Source: Macrosoma leucophasiata (lineage: Eukaryota > Arthropoda > Insecta > Lepidoptera > Hedylidae). From it: a DNA stretch of 64,000 nt. The notes beneath the pieces are model-generated. The model had not been told where the DNA came from and ran no database searches. It was given only the letters and a program-made list of their open reading frames with translations. A program made the translations under genes and the position numbers. Shown here in pieces: positions 36,151 to 48,160 of this stretch; the first letter of the stretch is position 1; each line of letters opens with the position of its first letter. The stretch is from contig JAWQUS010000027.1 of assembly GCA_036365455.1 (NCBI GenBank), positions 14,558,501 to 14,622,500 of the forward strand, read 5' to 3'.

Positions 36151-37609
36151 AACTGACTGGTAATGTCGTCGCTGAGTAAACAAATAATAAACATAAAAGA
36201 CATTCACGAATTGCTATCAATTGTGGTCTTCTTAACAGTTCTCCCCATTTCTAACTGACAATGCAGAAAGACAGTTTTTCACTGAAATAAAATCAAGTAG
36301 GTAAATTTATTGTTGTTTTATGCTGATTAAAATTGTCCAGACTTTACTTGTAGTTGAATTGTGCACTAACCTATCATAGCTTTTTTCACTAGTGTAGTAA
36401 TGTTTTTACTAATATTCTAGGAAACAGCCGATGCCCAAATGCTCTCTGTGACCCGCGTGCGAAGCCTGTTCCGAATGTTTGCCACTGCCATGAGACTTCG
36501 CATTCACTGCACTGTGCATCCGCCATTGTTGTTTCAATGTTTTCCAAAGCGCCATGTTGAAAAACTTTTTTTTTAAGTTATCAAATCTGGTTGGTTAGTC
36601 CAGTCGTGTAAAACATTATTTGTTTATTATGTCATAATAATAATTGGCTAATATGCAGCTAATTATGGTTTTGGAAAATAGCTGATTAAATTACATATAT
36701 GCACGAATATCATTTTTATTATACAGGTTTATTCATCAAATAATTCAGTTGATATTATAATTGGGTGAACTACGATTACCTACTGCTATCAGTTAACTGC
36801 ACAATTTGTTTTCAAAATAGATTTCTTATTTTGATTTCTAACGTAAAAGCAAGTATATTTGTCAGAATACTTTATATACGTAGAAAACTATAATTATTTA
36901 ATATTATATTTTTCTACTTATTATATTTTATTACATATGCGAGATGTTTTAAAGAAATTATACAAAAAGGGAAAGAATTAATTGATTTAGATTAGAAATT
37001 CAACCTGCGATCTGGATAAATAGCCCAGTCGCTTCGGTAGCTACTAAGCAGCAAATATAATTTGTCAATTCAAGATTATTGATGATAAAAAATGACGAAA
37101 AAAAATCCTTAATTGAGCCAAGAATTTTGTTCCAATGTTCATGTCATTTGTAATTATAGAGCAACGCGGCCCACCGGTCGCGGCGGACCGGAGGAGAGTA
37201 CCCATAGCGTGTATTACCGATGCAAAACAGTCTGTCATTTTTTGCGTGAGGAGATGCGTGCGACACACACGCACACTACAAAAATCGTCTATTACTACGA
37301 AACTCACACCTTGACTAATAAAATACAGAAACAATTTCACGCACACATTTAAACATCTAGGCGACAGGTATAGGCCGATTTGGGCTTGTACTTTGACAGA
37401 GGGGAAAGCCTGCATATGGCTACTTCCCTCCGGTGTTGCTCTATGTTTGTAATCATCCAATTGACATAAAAAATAATTGACACCATAATAAATGTTATTA
37501 ATTAATCAATAGTTTAAAATTTTCAGAAAACTATTATTTTATTGAATAACCCTGTATAAAAATATTCATCAATATCATAACCTCTTTGGGAAATGTTATC
37601 TATGGAATA

Positions 37610-38156
37610 CAGTAGAAGCTCTTTATTCGCGCTTCCTTCATTCGCGTTTTCTTTATTCGCGGATTTAATCGGTACTTCGGTACATATAATAAAAATATGT
37701 CCCTAAATAAAAAGCATTCGGTATACGTTGTCAACGCATCAAGAGATAAATAAAATAGACCTTATTACAACTACGCCTAGATTATGTTTTCAAAAGCTAA
37801 CGGCGTTGTTTGTTTCGTTCGACGGTTCCTTTGAAGTAAAGTCGCCTTCACCACGGTCGGTGTTTTTATGTAAACAAACTGAAAATTTAGATAAAACAAA
37901 CTTGTTACTCAAAACATTAAGTATATTATTGAATGCTGCCACAATTGGACCCTTGCCTAAACCTGAAGATATTATGTATCTTAACAAAATGTATGGTCAA
38001 CTTAAATTAAACTGATTTTTTATGTTTCCTTTTTTTATTTCGCTGCCTAGGAACGTATCCTCTATAATTCTATATAAATTACCATTCCATATTCCCGATT
38101 TCTGTTTCGCGGCATATTTACGGAACGTATACCCCGCGAATAAAGAGCTTCTACTG
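37610..38156. mobile_element. pogo/Tigger-like non-autonomous element
   Basis: Inverted termini CAGTAGAAGCTCTTTATTCG and CGAATAAAGAGCTTCTACTG, flanked by TA on both sides (37608-37609, 38157-38158), as in pogo-type Tc1/mariner relatives. 37728-38015 keeps an open frame ending TLSILLNAATIGPLPKPED, MYGQLKLN and stop, but it opens on TTG, not ATG; it is probably the C-terminal relic of a longer protein left after internal deletion. Confidence 0.75.
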
Positions 38157-38158
38157 TA

Positions 38159-39765
38159 CTTGATGTCATTTTTCAAGACACTTTGATTTGGCTGAGACAG
38201 CTTAAGTTTTCATAATTTCTTAATTTTAAGATCAAAGTCTTTTGTAGTGTCGCTATGAAGTTTATAAATTTAAATAATAATTGTACTTATGATACGTAAT
38301 TCATGTTAAATGTTAAATGACTAGTTAAAAATTGCTATTATTGCATATTATATTGATTTGCTTTTTTTTATTTTGCGGTCTACACGGTTACAAAAGTCAT
38401 ATCAAGTTCCTAAGAGGAAAAATTTACATAGATATTTAATTTTTAAAGGAAGGCTGTACGTTAAACGTAAGAGATGAATACTATGAAGTTTTAGACACAC
38501 AAACACGATAATATTATAATGCAAAAAGTTTAGTAGTTTTCCTAGTCTTTCAATAGAACTATTTATGTTTTTGAGTTAGGCTCAAAAAAAAGAATTCCTA
38601 GAAAGAGTGCTCACAACGTGCATTTATGTATACCTAAGCGTATATTTTAACTTACCCAAGCGAGTACACGAGATAGTTGTTATGGTGCTCATAGTAGGTA
38701 TAATGTACCTATAATCTGTTTAATGATGATATTAAAAAAAACGTGTTTTGAGGTGGGTCTTTCTATTAAGCGAAATTTTGTTTGTTTGAGTCTAGCACAA
38801 TGTTAGGATAATCGGACTTAGTGTAAACTCTTTAACAACAGAACATAATCTATAAGATTAAAACTATTTATTTGGTAGATTTGTACTGTAATGTAACAAC
38901 TGAATAGCTATAACGCATGGCGATCATTCATAAACGCAGCTAAATAATTAGGACTTTTTTAATTTTACGAAAATAATTATTTTACCGCGTCTGAATGTAT
39001 TCCAAATACCGATTAAGCATAAAATGCCATAATAATAGATTATTTCAAATACAGAGCACTTTGAAATTATGCTGTCTTTTATAATTGAATTGATATGATA
39101 GTGAATACTTTTTAAAGTAAAAATCGTTCCCTTGTGATCAAGTTACAGAGTTTACACTGTATACTGCAGGTTATTGGTGGTATCTATGTATCTAACGAAT
39201 TAGAATTTTAGGTGTGTGTGTTTGTAACATCCATTAATCAGTCCAATATATCATTGTATCATCACTGACAAGGTGTAAATATGCGTCATAACTCTAAAAC
39301 AGAAGCCTTGATACAATACAGCGAGATTGGCTATATATACAAATAATTATGAATTGGCTATAAATAGAAATATCAAGGAACACATTTAATTTTTTCAGGG
39401 TACGGATAGTTAGAAAATCACATTGCTGTATTTGCTAAATATTGAAGGTAAGGATGTAAACTAAGGCTTCTGTTTAGATGTTCACTATCCGATTTTTACA
39501 TGTACATGTATGTTATTTCATATTTACATGATTACATTGTGTTGCACTGTATAAAGACTATTAATTTTTTTTTATCACTTGGACATCTACGGTTTAAAAA
39601 TACTTTCAGTCCGTCTTTTGGGCAATAGCGCAATACGCACTAACTCAATAGGTAGGAACTTCAAATACGGTCCAAAATGAGATTTTTGACCGTGAGAAAG
39701 GACTATTTTTCTTTCACTGGAATAGGTACGTAAAGTGAAACTGTTTAGTTTTTTTACCAACAGTA
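38159..39765. other. Intergenic, nothing recognised
   Basis: About 1.6 kb of AT-rich DNA between the pogo-like element and SINE-A copy 6. I see no long conserved frame, repeat or RNA gene. Confidence 0.5.
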
Positions 39766-39769
39766 ATAT

Positions 39770-40031
39770 TTTTACTGGTGGTAGAGTTTCAAGTGTAGGA
39801 AGGAGCTCGAGGCCGTAGGCACCATCGCATTACCTAACCTATCTGCTGCTAAATGATAGTGTTCGGCACTATCGTGCTCCGGTTACATGGTAATGTATGG
39901 CCCCGTTATCACAGAGACATGACACCTTAAGTCTCAGGGGTGGCAAGGCATCTACATTTTGACTTCTGGTCGTCACTTAACATCAACGTCAGCTGCATGC
40001 TTGTTTGCCACTTTCGTTACATAAAAAAAAA
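39770..40031 (+). repeat. SINE-A copy 6
   Basis: tttactggtggtagagtttc to catgcttgtttgccac and an A-tail; about 260 bases. Confidence 0.75.
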
Positions 40032-40918
40032 TAGTTAAATAATCACCGGAAGAATCATTTGATGCAAGTATAAAATAACTTTAAATATTTGCATAAAATT
40101 AAAAGTGACAATAAAACTTTTGTTGTCAAAGTAGGTAAGTAAGTAGGTAGGTACCTATTTTCTGATACAAAGTGATAAACCAGCATAGCAGAATCATAAT
40201 AATCATATTAAGCTACTGTATTTTTTCATTTGACGGAGTAATTTACATAAAACAAAAAAAATATCGTGTGCTGTCTGTGGTTTTAAGATTTGAATGTGGC
40301 ATCTTTAATTTTATGCGAATCTTGATCTTGAGATCTTGTGAATAACGCTATCAGGTAAGTATCTATTCATCATTTATCAACGTATATTTGATCTTATCTC
40401 TATCAATTGACAGCATCCTTTAAGATATAGTCGTATCTACAGCCTTTACACGTGACATGTAAACAATTATATATATGTGTGTTTTGTGATGGGATATCGA
40501 GGTTGAATACCTACTATTATATTATTCTGGAAAATAACAATAGAAGAAAATTAACTGCCAAAGGACAAGTTCCATGTTGAGCCCGCGCCTTGTTCACTAT
40601 AATATTATACTAAATAGAGAAAAATACTCACAACAATACATTGTTTTTGAAATAATATACTAACGACATTTTAATTTGAAGGTATTATGCTTCATCTCAA
40701 AATATAGCGTCTCCTTTGCAACATGTGTCTTACACCCTTGAAGTATTTTATTCAAGTTTATTATTCTATTTTATTACCACCTGTAATTTCAATATTTTAG
40801 ACTGAATAGGTATATTCAATCTTAAATGTTTTTCGAGTTGAGATTGTAATACGTTTTCCAAATTAATTATCTTATCCAATAATGAAGATACCCACATTAT
40901 GTAACTTCAGACCTATAT

Positions 40919-40976
40919 TTCCTTAAGACAAGGCAGAGGTAAATTCTAGAATTTACCTCTGCCTTGTCTTAAGGAA
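40919..40976. repeat. Perfect 58-bp palindrome
   Basis: TTCCTTAAGACAAGGCAGAG and what follows to the centre TTCTAGAA is mirrored exactly, with no loop. It lies at the edge of a tRNA-SINE G copy and contains that SINE's ggcagaggtaaat in both orientations. Confidence 0.9.
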
Positions 40977-41195
40977 TGCTAGCATTCATGTATGCAAATA
41001 ATAATGTAAACGCGGGGGGAGGGGAGGTCAATGGGTAATAAACAGGTGGCGAGCCTAAAGGCATTACCGAAATCCTAGGGTGCTACAGGAAATCTGCTGG
41101 TAACCCCGGATGGGTTCGATTCTTAGACCTCAGCACAACACTAATACAACTACCTAATGGTAGGCTTGCTACCACTAGACTGCTGAGGCAAAAAT
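40977..41195 (-). repeat. tRNA-SINE G copy
   Basis: The minus strand begins ttgcctcagcagtctagtgg, then tagcaagcc and a ggttcgattc-like promoter element on the other strand region, as in 49955-50240. Diverged. Confidence 0.55.
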
Positions 41196-41262
41196 GACAA
41201 AGAATAAATTAGGTATATCTATTCATACAAGTAAAACAAATATTAAGTTCATATTATTAGGG

Positions 41263-41483
41263 TTTTTTATTATTTAATTAAAGTGGCAGAGAAGCGTGCA
41301 GTTCACAGTGATGTTAAGTGATTTCTGCAGTATATAGACACTCACACAAAGACCAACGTCAAAATGCAGATGCGTTACTCCTGAGGCCTAAAGTGTTATG
41401 CCTCTGTGTCGGAAATTACAGGACCGTACATTACCTGGCCGAAACACGATAGAGCTGAACATTACCATTTAGCGGTCAGTATA
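41263..41483 (-). repeat. SINE-A copy 7, truncated
   Basis: Reverse A-tail then gcagttcacagtgatgttaa, ctcctgaggcctaaagtg and catttagcggtcagtata; stops before the family 5' end. Confidence 0.7.
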
Positions 41484-42566
41484 AATAACAAAAATACATA
41501 AATAAACAATTAAAAATGTTCTTTTCTTTTTATTATTCTGCCATACAAATTCGTAATGCTATTTTAAAATCTCTTTGTCAATGGCGTGTTTTATCTATAT
41601 CTCGATAATTATTATATATGGATAAAATGCAATGCGACGCAGATTAACATGGATTTGGACCCGGGACATCTGAAGTATCACCCGTTTAAATGTGACTAAA
41701 TGTGATTTTATTTTATTTCAGGGTAAGAGTCAACGCAAAGTAAAAGCTACTTCCAGTAGATAATATTATATTGTTAATTGCCACTTTAAATTTGGCTCGC
41801 GTCTTTATTATTTTAATGTGTAGACTCCTATGTGTATTCCTTCAAAAGACAAAAAGACAGGTCTGCCAAAGATAATTAGTCATGTAATAAATAAATTGGA
41901 GATTAGTGTACTTACATAATGAAAATGGGTTTTATTTAAAAGTATTATTTGTAGCCAGAAAACTTTAAAATTGAATTTGTTTAGATATTACTCGGAGTTA
42001 GTCAATCTTGATTACTTATTATTATTATACATTAATTTATTCATTATATTATGTATATTTTTTTAAATAAGTTACTTTATGTTTTTATCTATGTAAAGTT
42101 ACCAATTTACTTTTTCTAAGCGCGTAATCATAATATCAATGTATAATATTGATGTATATTATGTATTTTAATAATTCTTTACTACAAATATGTATTTAAT
42201 TAACTAAAGATATACAGAAATATATATTGTAAACACATTTTTAAATAATAATAAGGTAACAAAACTATACACTGTAAATAATAAGTTCTTTTAACATACG
42301 TCTGTCATAAACTTATTTCTGTGGGTTTTCTTTCTTTGGAAGGTTGGCTGGAAAGTGGTTGTACAAGCAAATTGTAATCTAACTATAAGGGTAGGTTTGG
42401 GATTGGGTTGATTATTTTTTTCTATATTTCGTGCAACCCTCTAAATTCTATAATGTACTTATAGGTTGTTTAAGTCAAAATTCGACCTACTCCATCCACT
42501 ATGCAACTAATACTAGGTTCATGTTTATGAATGTGTGGGTTACTTCAAACAATTAACTTAACTACC

Positions 42567-42713
42567 TTAATTGCCGAATACTCAAACGTCACTCAATTTT
42601 AAGCAACCCTCAAATGTGCGCTATCTCTATCGTTTGAACGTGTTTTATAAAGATAGAAGACTTTTAAGTCCCACTTAAATTTGAGTGACGTTTGAGTATT
42701 TGGCCGTAAGTAA
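42567..42713. repeat. MITE with ACTCAAACGTCACTCAA termini
   Basis: Left ttaattgccgaatactcaaa and right (reverse complement) ttacttacggccaaatactc continue into the shared ACTCAAACGTCACTCAA. About 147 bases, inverted termini of roughly 35. Confidence 0.7.
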
Positions 42714-43305
42714 CTTTGATTAAGTAGGTAAATTATATACTATTGAAGCAGTTTTAGCGGTTCTTGGTAAGTCGTATATAAGAGATAAATGTGACATCAG
42801 TCAGAAGTCTAGAATCATCTAGAAATAATCTTTTTAACAGATTTATCTCCTAAATACAAAATCACGAACTAAGGATACCACTTTCTTTCAGTGGTGGGAC
42901 TCTAGGTTGTATATTATATATCTAGTAAATTTGTAAATAGCTAACAATTACGCCAATGATAGCACAAATTACGTACTAACTGGGTGCTTGATAACATGGG
43001 CACATGATCACTTATACTATGGTAATAAAAAGCTATATTCAATTAATTTTGGTTAAGAGTTCCCCGACTACGTTGTTGTAAATCAAACTTTCCATAAAAT
43101 ATGCAGTATGTACACTAAAGAAACCTAGCTCATCCTTTACAAACATTGGAGTATCAATGTCTTATCATGGAGGATTAAAGGGATCACGTGTGTGTGTAGG
43201 TATATATCTTTGAACGATAGTAAAGTATGTGATGGTTTCTATGACATCTATATAATTTGATTGCACATGATTGAACATGGTTTCGATGACATCTATATAA
43301 AATAT

Positions 43306-43591
43306 TTTTACTGGTGGTAGAGCTCCAGTGACGGAGCTCGCGGGCGTAGGCACCACCGCATTACCATATATACTTGCCGCTAAATGGTAGTGTTCAGTAC
43401 TATCGTGTTCCGGTCAGGTGGTAATGTACGGCCCTGTAATTTCCGGCACAGAGGCATAACCTTAGGCCTCAGGAGTGGTAACGCATCTGCATTTTGACCT
43501 TGGTCTTTATGTGGGTGTCTATAGGCTGCAGTCATCACTTAACATCAATGTGAACTGCATGCTTGTTTGCCACTTCCATTACAAAAAAAAA
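43306..43591 (+). repeat. SINE-A copy 8, best reference copy
   Basis: Runs tttactggtggtagagctcc, agtgacggagctcgcgggcg, ggtaatgtacggccctgtaa, tcaggagtggtaacgcatct, cacttaacatcaatgtgaac, tgcatgcttgtttgccactt and an A-run. About 285 bases. No tRNA-type A/B boxes were obvious. Confidence 0.85.
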
Positions 43592-43786
43592 TAATTAATG
43601 GACTTTATCGAATTCGACACACAATGCAATCAATATGTGTCCCGTAGTAATAGCAACTGAAAATACATCTTTTGTCTTTTTTATTTGGATATCTATGACC
43701 TGCAGTACCTACTTACATTTTATACGTTTATTAATGAATCCCGCCATTGAAAACCATGCGTATGATGTTCTTGTGGTAGATGAAGA

Positions 43787-43967
43787 TGTACGGCCCTGTA
43801 ATCTCCGGCACAGAGGCATAATACTTTAGGCCTCAGGAGTGGCAACGCATCTACACTGAAATCTCTGGTTTCATGTAGATTTATATAGGCTATATAGGCT
43901 ATATAGGCTATAGTCTTACTTACCATCATTGTGAACTGTATGCTTGTTTGCCACATCATAAAAAAAG
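43787..43967 (+). repeat. SINE-A copy 9, 5'-truncated
   Basis: Starts tgtacggccctgtaatctcc and ends gaactgtatgcttgtttgcc with a short A-run. Carries a local (CTATATAGG)n expansion at 43887-43915. Confidence 0.7.
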
Positions 43968-44583
43968 ATGGTTGCTGGCCTCGTGCCGTTGCTGCGTTGG
44001 TGCCCTTATATAAGGGGGGCATTCATTCGTGCATGTGTCCTTATGTACTACAACGAGGACACTTTAGTCGTATATGCCACATGTCTGATACAGAACTGTT
44101 GGTACTTGCGTAAAAAATAACCAAGATGTGTATAATTCAGTCAGAAGTGGTTCTGGTGGATGTAAGTTCAGATGTTAAGGTTAAAATATTGTAAATTTCA
44201 TTCAGTGTGTAATTGAGTAAGAACATTTTTGTCCTATAGTAGGTGTACATAGCAGTAAATGTGTATAGTTATGTGGTGTATGTAACGGATTGTGTCATTC
44301 TAGAAATAAATATTTATTTTCGTCAACAGATAGTTTCATTTTGTTTTATATTATTATTTACTAGGGATATCTCCCCTTGCCAATTTGGACTCTACGACTT
44401 TTAAAATCAATCGAATGCATGTCTACTAATGACCTTTAGATTAGCAATTCAAAGTTCTGTAGGTTTCAGTAAAGAATTGGCAAATGATTCGGACTTTAGA
44501 TGTTATCAGAATATAACATACCTAGATATTTGTAGGTATGTTAGCTTTTTTACAAATGAAACTGTACATTATAGCCTTACAAT

Positions 44584-47552
44584 TTAATTACTACAAATAA
44601 TATAATTCTTCTTATTCACAGGCATATTTCTAATGTAGCCATTATAAAAATCTAAAGCAGATATTTCTTTCTTGCCTACTATTCTAAGAGATTTGAAATA
44701 AATATACCTTCTATCCCTACATAAGATCCTAATAGCATTGGTTTCTTCACAATATTCGAGGGAGCCTACTGGTTTACTACTATGTTCAACATGTTCTGTG
44801 TCAACAAGAAATGCGTTAAATAATTTTAACCTTTTGTCTCCTAATTTTGTTGTTAAAGAATATAACCCATATATGGCACGAGATAGATTGTATATTTCTT
44901 CTGCTGTATTTTCTGTCCAGCTCACTTCACTTATACTTTTGCTGATTTTTTTTGCTGAAACAAAATGTAATATTGTTATATACTCTTTATACAACATGTA
45001 ATGGGAATAATGCACACTCTCTAACACCTCGATTAGAAAATCGAGTTTTAATCGTATTGCATGAACTGAAATTACATGGTTATTTATTTAATATTTTTAA
45101 TTTAAGAAATATGTTGTACTCAATTTGTATGAACAGTATGCACACCCTATGCACTACCACACCGCGGACACTCCGCCAAAATTCCATACAAACGCTCAAT
45201 TTAGTCTCTATTACACAGACATCAATCAGTTATGTTTATTTACATGTGCACCTGTATGCGTAGGATGTAGAAAAATATGGTATTTCAGACAGTTTCGACA
45301 CGAAAATCGATATACTCCTCGAAACTTCAAGGTAGGTCGTGAGGTACCTTGGAGTTTGACAATTGCTTTCTTACCTCAAACGGAGGCAGAATGTGAACGA
45401 GTAACAAGTTGACGTTATTAGTTACAACTAAGAATACCAATTCCATTAAGGTTGAGTTAAGGTCGAGATTACGACTTAGAATATGGGTGTAAGTGGTAAA
45501 CTTCCACAAGCCACAGAACAAAGTATTTATTGAATTAATCATACCATATGTAACTCCTACATTGCTCTGGGGCTTCGCACTTTCTAGACAACCAGGTAGA
45601 GTTCTAAGGCAGTCTACAAGCATTTCAGCCCCAATATCTGACAATTCCTTTGTTAATTCTGGTAGTTTGACATCTTTGCTAATAGTAACTTGTTGTTGAC
45701 TTATTATGTCTCCTGAAAAATAAGACATGGATTAAATAAGTTTGGTATTGGTAAGGTTTGATGATTATCTAGTATTATTTTAATTGACAACTAACCACAG
45801 GTTACAAGTTACAGAGAAATCAACAAGGTCATATTTCTTCTCAAGTAAGTATAAGAAAAAAATTAGGAACCTGTTGCTTTATATTTAAAATCTAAATGAA
45901 TTCTAAAGGGATAACATTAACACACATGGATTCTGATTTTTTAGGTTGTCACAGTAACAGTAAGGAGTTAGTGGCCATGTTGTGGCACCATCAGGGAACT
46001 GGCCACTTGACTACATGGGTACTTTATATGGTGATATTTACACATGAAGGCATAAGAAAAATATGTCAACTGACTTTCAATTGTTCCGTAGCTGCCAGTG
46101 GCTTCATGACGAGTAACAATTGATTTTGCATAACTGTCCACTTATCCAAAATCTTAAAAATGTGTAGTTAAACTATACATCAGCATCTAACACAATCTGT
46201 AGTAATGATCATTTTAAGTTTTGTCCAAATAACAGCCAGGTTGTGTACCGAAAGACTGCAAAATATTTATTTGTCATAAATATTTTGCAGTCTTTCAGTA
46301 CAGAGCCCTGAAAATGGTAACATTGAGATTGGCTTTTGAACTTTCACAGATAGAGATGTCGTTAAGCTTTATTTTTGTTAAATAATAATACAAAACATAT
46401 CCTAATCCTACATCAGGTATGATCATGATTATTGGACATTGAAATTTTCATAAATATGAGATATAGCTGTTGCCCGCAACTCCGCCCGCATGTAGGTCGC
46501 TTTTCACGAAAACTGTGAAAACTTATCAAATCATCCCATGGCATCCCACAGGAAAATTTTTTCGGGATAAAAACTATCTTATGTGTTACTCCAAGTTACC
46601 CTCTACGTTTGTGCTAAATTTCATGAAAATCGGTTTAGCAGTTTTTGCGTGAAGGAGTAACAAACATATAAATTTTCCCATTTATGATATTAATATGAAT
46701 TAATTAGTGTAAATCTTCATTTAATACATACCAACATCAAATATGTTGGGTTTTATCCTCATAAGAGATACTCCTGTGACCTGATCTCCATTTAACAGAG
46801 TGTGAATTATGGGTGCAGCACCTCTCCAACGTGGTAGTAAACTTGGGTGGACATTCACCATACCCCTGAAACATTTTTTTCGCACTTATTTTAGTAATCA
46901 ATGACTGTTGTTCAGTTCATTTGCATATTGCCATAATACAGACAGACAGGCAAAACATTGTTTGAGTTGATATTTTCCTATTAAATGTTGATGCCAATTT
47001 GATGTTTTCAGTAAAAGTAACTGAGTAGAAGTGAAGTAACATTTTGAGGAGAAATTAGAGATTGTAGTCATTTGATAAGACTGTTAATTTGATTGATACT
47101 CACAGTGGAAATTTATTGAGAAGATCATCTTTGATCAGATGTCCAAAAGCAACAATCAATCCAATATCATACTCCCCCTGTCTTAAATTTGGCAAGGGCC
47201 ACGGTATAGTTTTAATATTTTCTTCTCTGGCATATTTCTCAACAATTGATATACTTTTTGAATTACTGGCAGTGACAACGTCTAGGCGCTGAATTGTCTT
47301 TTCTTTTCTTCTGTGAATTTTACAATTTTTTGTGAAGATTACATGCAATTATTATATTATCTTGAAGAAATTATTATTCAATACTAACCTAAATTCGTTT
47401 ACTTTCTGTAGACTTTCGAGAGCTATTGAACTTGACCCAAAGAAAAGTATGTTAATCGAACGTCCAGTATGAATATAACTACAACAAACGTGTTTATCTT
47501 TGAAAAATGATTTGTAAAATAAAGGTAAAAGGTTAAGTATCCTAAATGTCAT
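44584..47552 (-). CDS. MTFMT: Mitochondrial methionyl-tRNA formyltransferase, complete
   Basis: Formylates initiator Met-tRNA with 10-formyl-tetrahydrofolate to start mitochondrial translation. Five exons in transcript order: 47389-47552, 47104-47310, 46732-46865, 45545-45712 and 44584-44954; GT-AG throughout, phases match, 1044 nt, 347 aa. The start is the ATG at 47552 ([20 protein letters not shown]), whose basic/hydrophobic N-terminus suits a mitochondrial targeting peptide. Exon 1 then gives [16 protein letters not shown], the family's first strand and loop. Exon 3 has the formyltransferase signature [16 protein letters not shown] with catalytic Asn and His, and GVSLMRI. The catalytic Asp is the first complete codon of exon 4 (GDII, Gly split across the intron). 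Exons 4-5 form the C-terminal tRNA-binding domain. It is convergent with Gpdh. A SINE-like repeat and several foldbacks lie just upstream. Confidence 0.93.
46250..46296. repeat. Perfect foldback, 21-bp arms, 5-nt loop
   Basis: GAAAGACTGCAAAATATTTA(T), loop ttgtc, then the exact reverse complement. In MTFMT intron 3. Confidence 0.9.
46462..46685 (-). repeat. RTE-like 3' repeat in MTFMT intron 3
   Basis: tagctgttgcccgcaactcc, ttcgggataaaaactatctt and atgaaaatcggtttagcagt are hallmark phrases of a common lepidopteran repeat, the same family as 31405-32043 in opposite orientation. Confidence 0.65.
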
Positions 47553-47639
47553 TATTGTAATTGTCAACTGAAATATTTGTCATTTTGACACTTATGTACT
47601 GCTGCCAACAGCCAACAAAAATAAGTGTTTCCGGGTACG

Positions 47640-47772
47640 TTTCATTAACCGACCGCAACCACGACCGCTGAAATTGCCGTTCTACTAACGTAAAAAGGCC
47701 GCGGGCGTTGTCAGCGAATCTTATAAGTGAAACATACATCTTGAGCGCCGTGTGCTCGCATAGTGAAATCTT
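47640..47772. repeat. Repeat family F, copy 2
   Basis: accacgaccgctgaaattgc, cgtaaaaaggccg, tcagcgaatcttataagtg and acatcttgagcgcc match 12555-12680 in order. It lies about 90 bases upstream of the MTFMT start codon. Confidence 0.6.
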
Positions 47773-47843
47773 TCTTTTTTCGAATTTTGATGATGGCCCA
47801 TTCCAACCCACCAATGTTTTGGGAGCGATGCGGTCGCAGACAG

Positions 47844-47863
47844 TGACGTCATCTATGACGTCA
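47844..47863. promoter_or_regulatory. Two perfect CRE/ATF palindromes (TGACGTCA)
   Basis: TGACGTCA at 47844-47851 and again at 47856-47863, 12 bases apart, about 290 bases upstream of the MTFMT ATG. The motif is the CREB/ATF site; function here is inferred from position only. Confidence 0.45.
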
Positions 47864-47906
47864 AACGATCGCCCGTGACGATCACGGACCTTAGGTGATG
47901 GTGAAA

Positions 47907-47942
47907 CGATACAGCAGCGTTACAAGGAACGCTGCTGTATCG
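47907..47942. repeat. Perfect foldback, 15-bp arms, 6-nt loop
   Basis: CGATACAGCAGCGTT, loop acaagg, AACGCTGCTGTATCG. Upstream of MTFMT. Confidence 0.9.
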
Positions 47943-48110
47943 CAAATATGAGTAGGTTAGTAGAGTAGGTAGTTAACAGTTAGGAGGAACGGGCCCCATT
48001 TCATTCTTTGGTTACCTTACGTTTCATTTTCGTATAGGGACGCGATTCTTTCAAAATAAGAGATCGACTTTGGAATCGATTTGATTGAGACTTAGCGTAA
48101 AGATCTAGCC

Positions 48111-48160
48111 TAATCAACATCTCACATTATTCAATCCTGAATAATGTGAGATGTTGATTA
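48111..48160. repeat. Perfect foldback, 23-bp arms, 4-nt loop
   Basis: TAATCAACATCTCACATTAT(TCA), loop atcc, then the exact reverse complement. About 170 bases from the previous foldback. Confidence 0.9.

Noticed and set aside
37065..37460. 131-codon minus-strand frame
   Set aside because: Composition is erratic, the region resembles repeat DNA (cggcggaccggaggagagta), and the opposite strand is equally open.
43887..43915. Short tandem repeat as a CRISPR-like or satellite array
   Set aside because: Only about three 9-bp units inside a SINE copy; a simple slippage tract.
43720..44022. 100-codon minus-strand frame
   Set aside because: It lies across a SINE-A copy and is a by-product of it.
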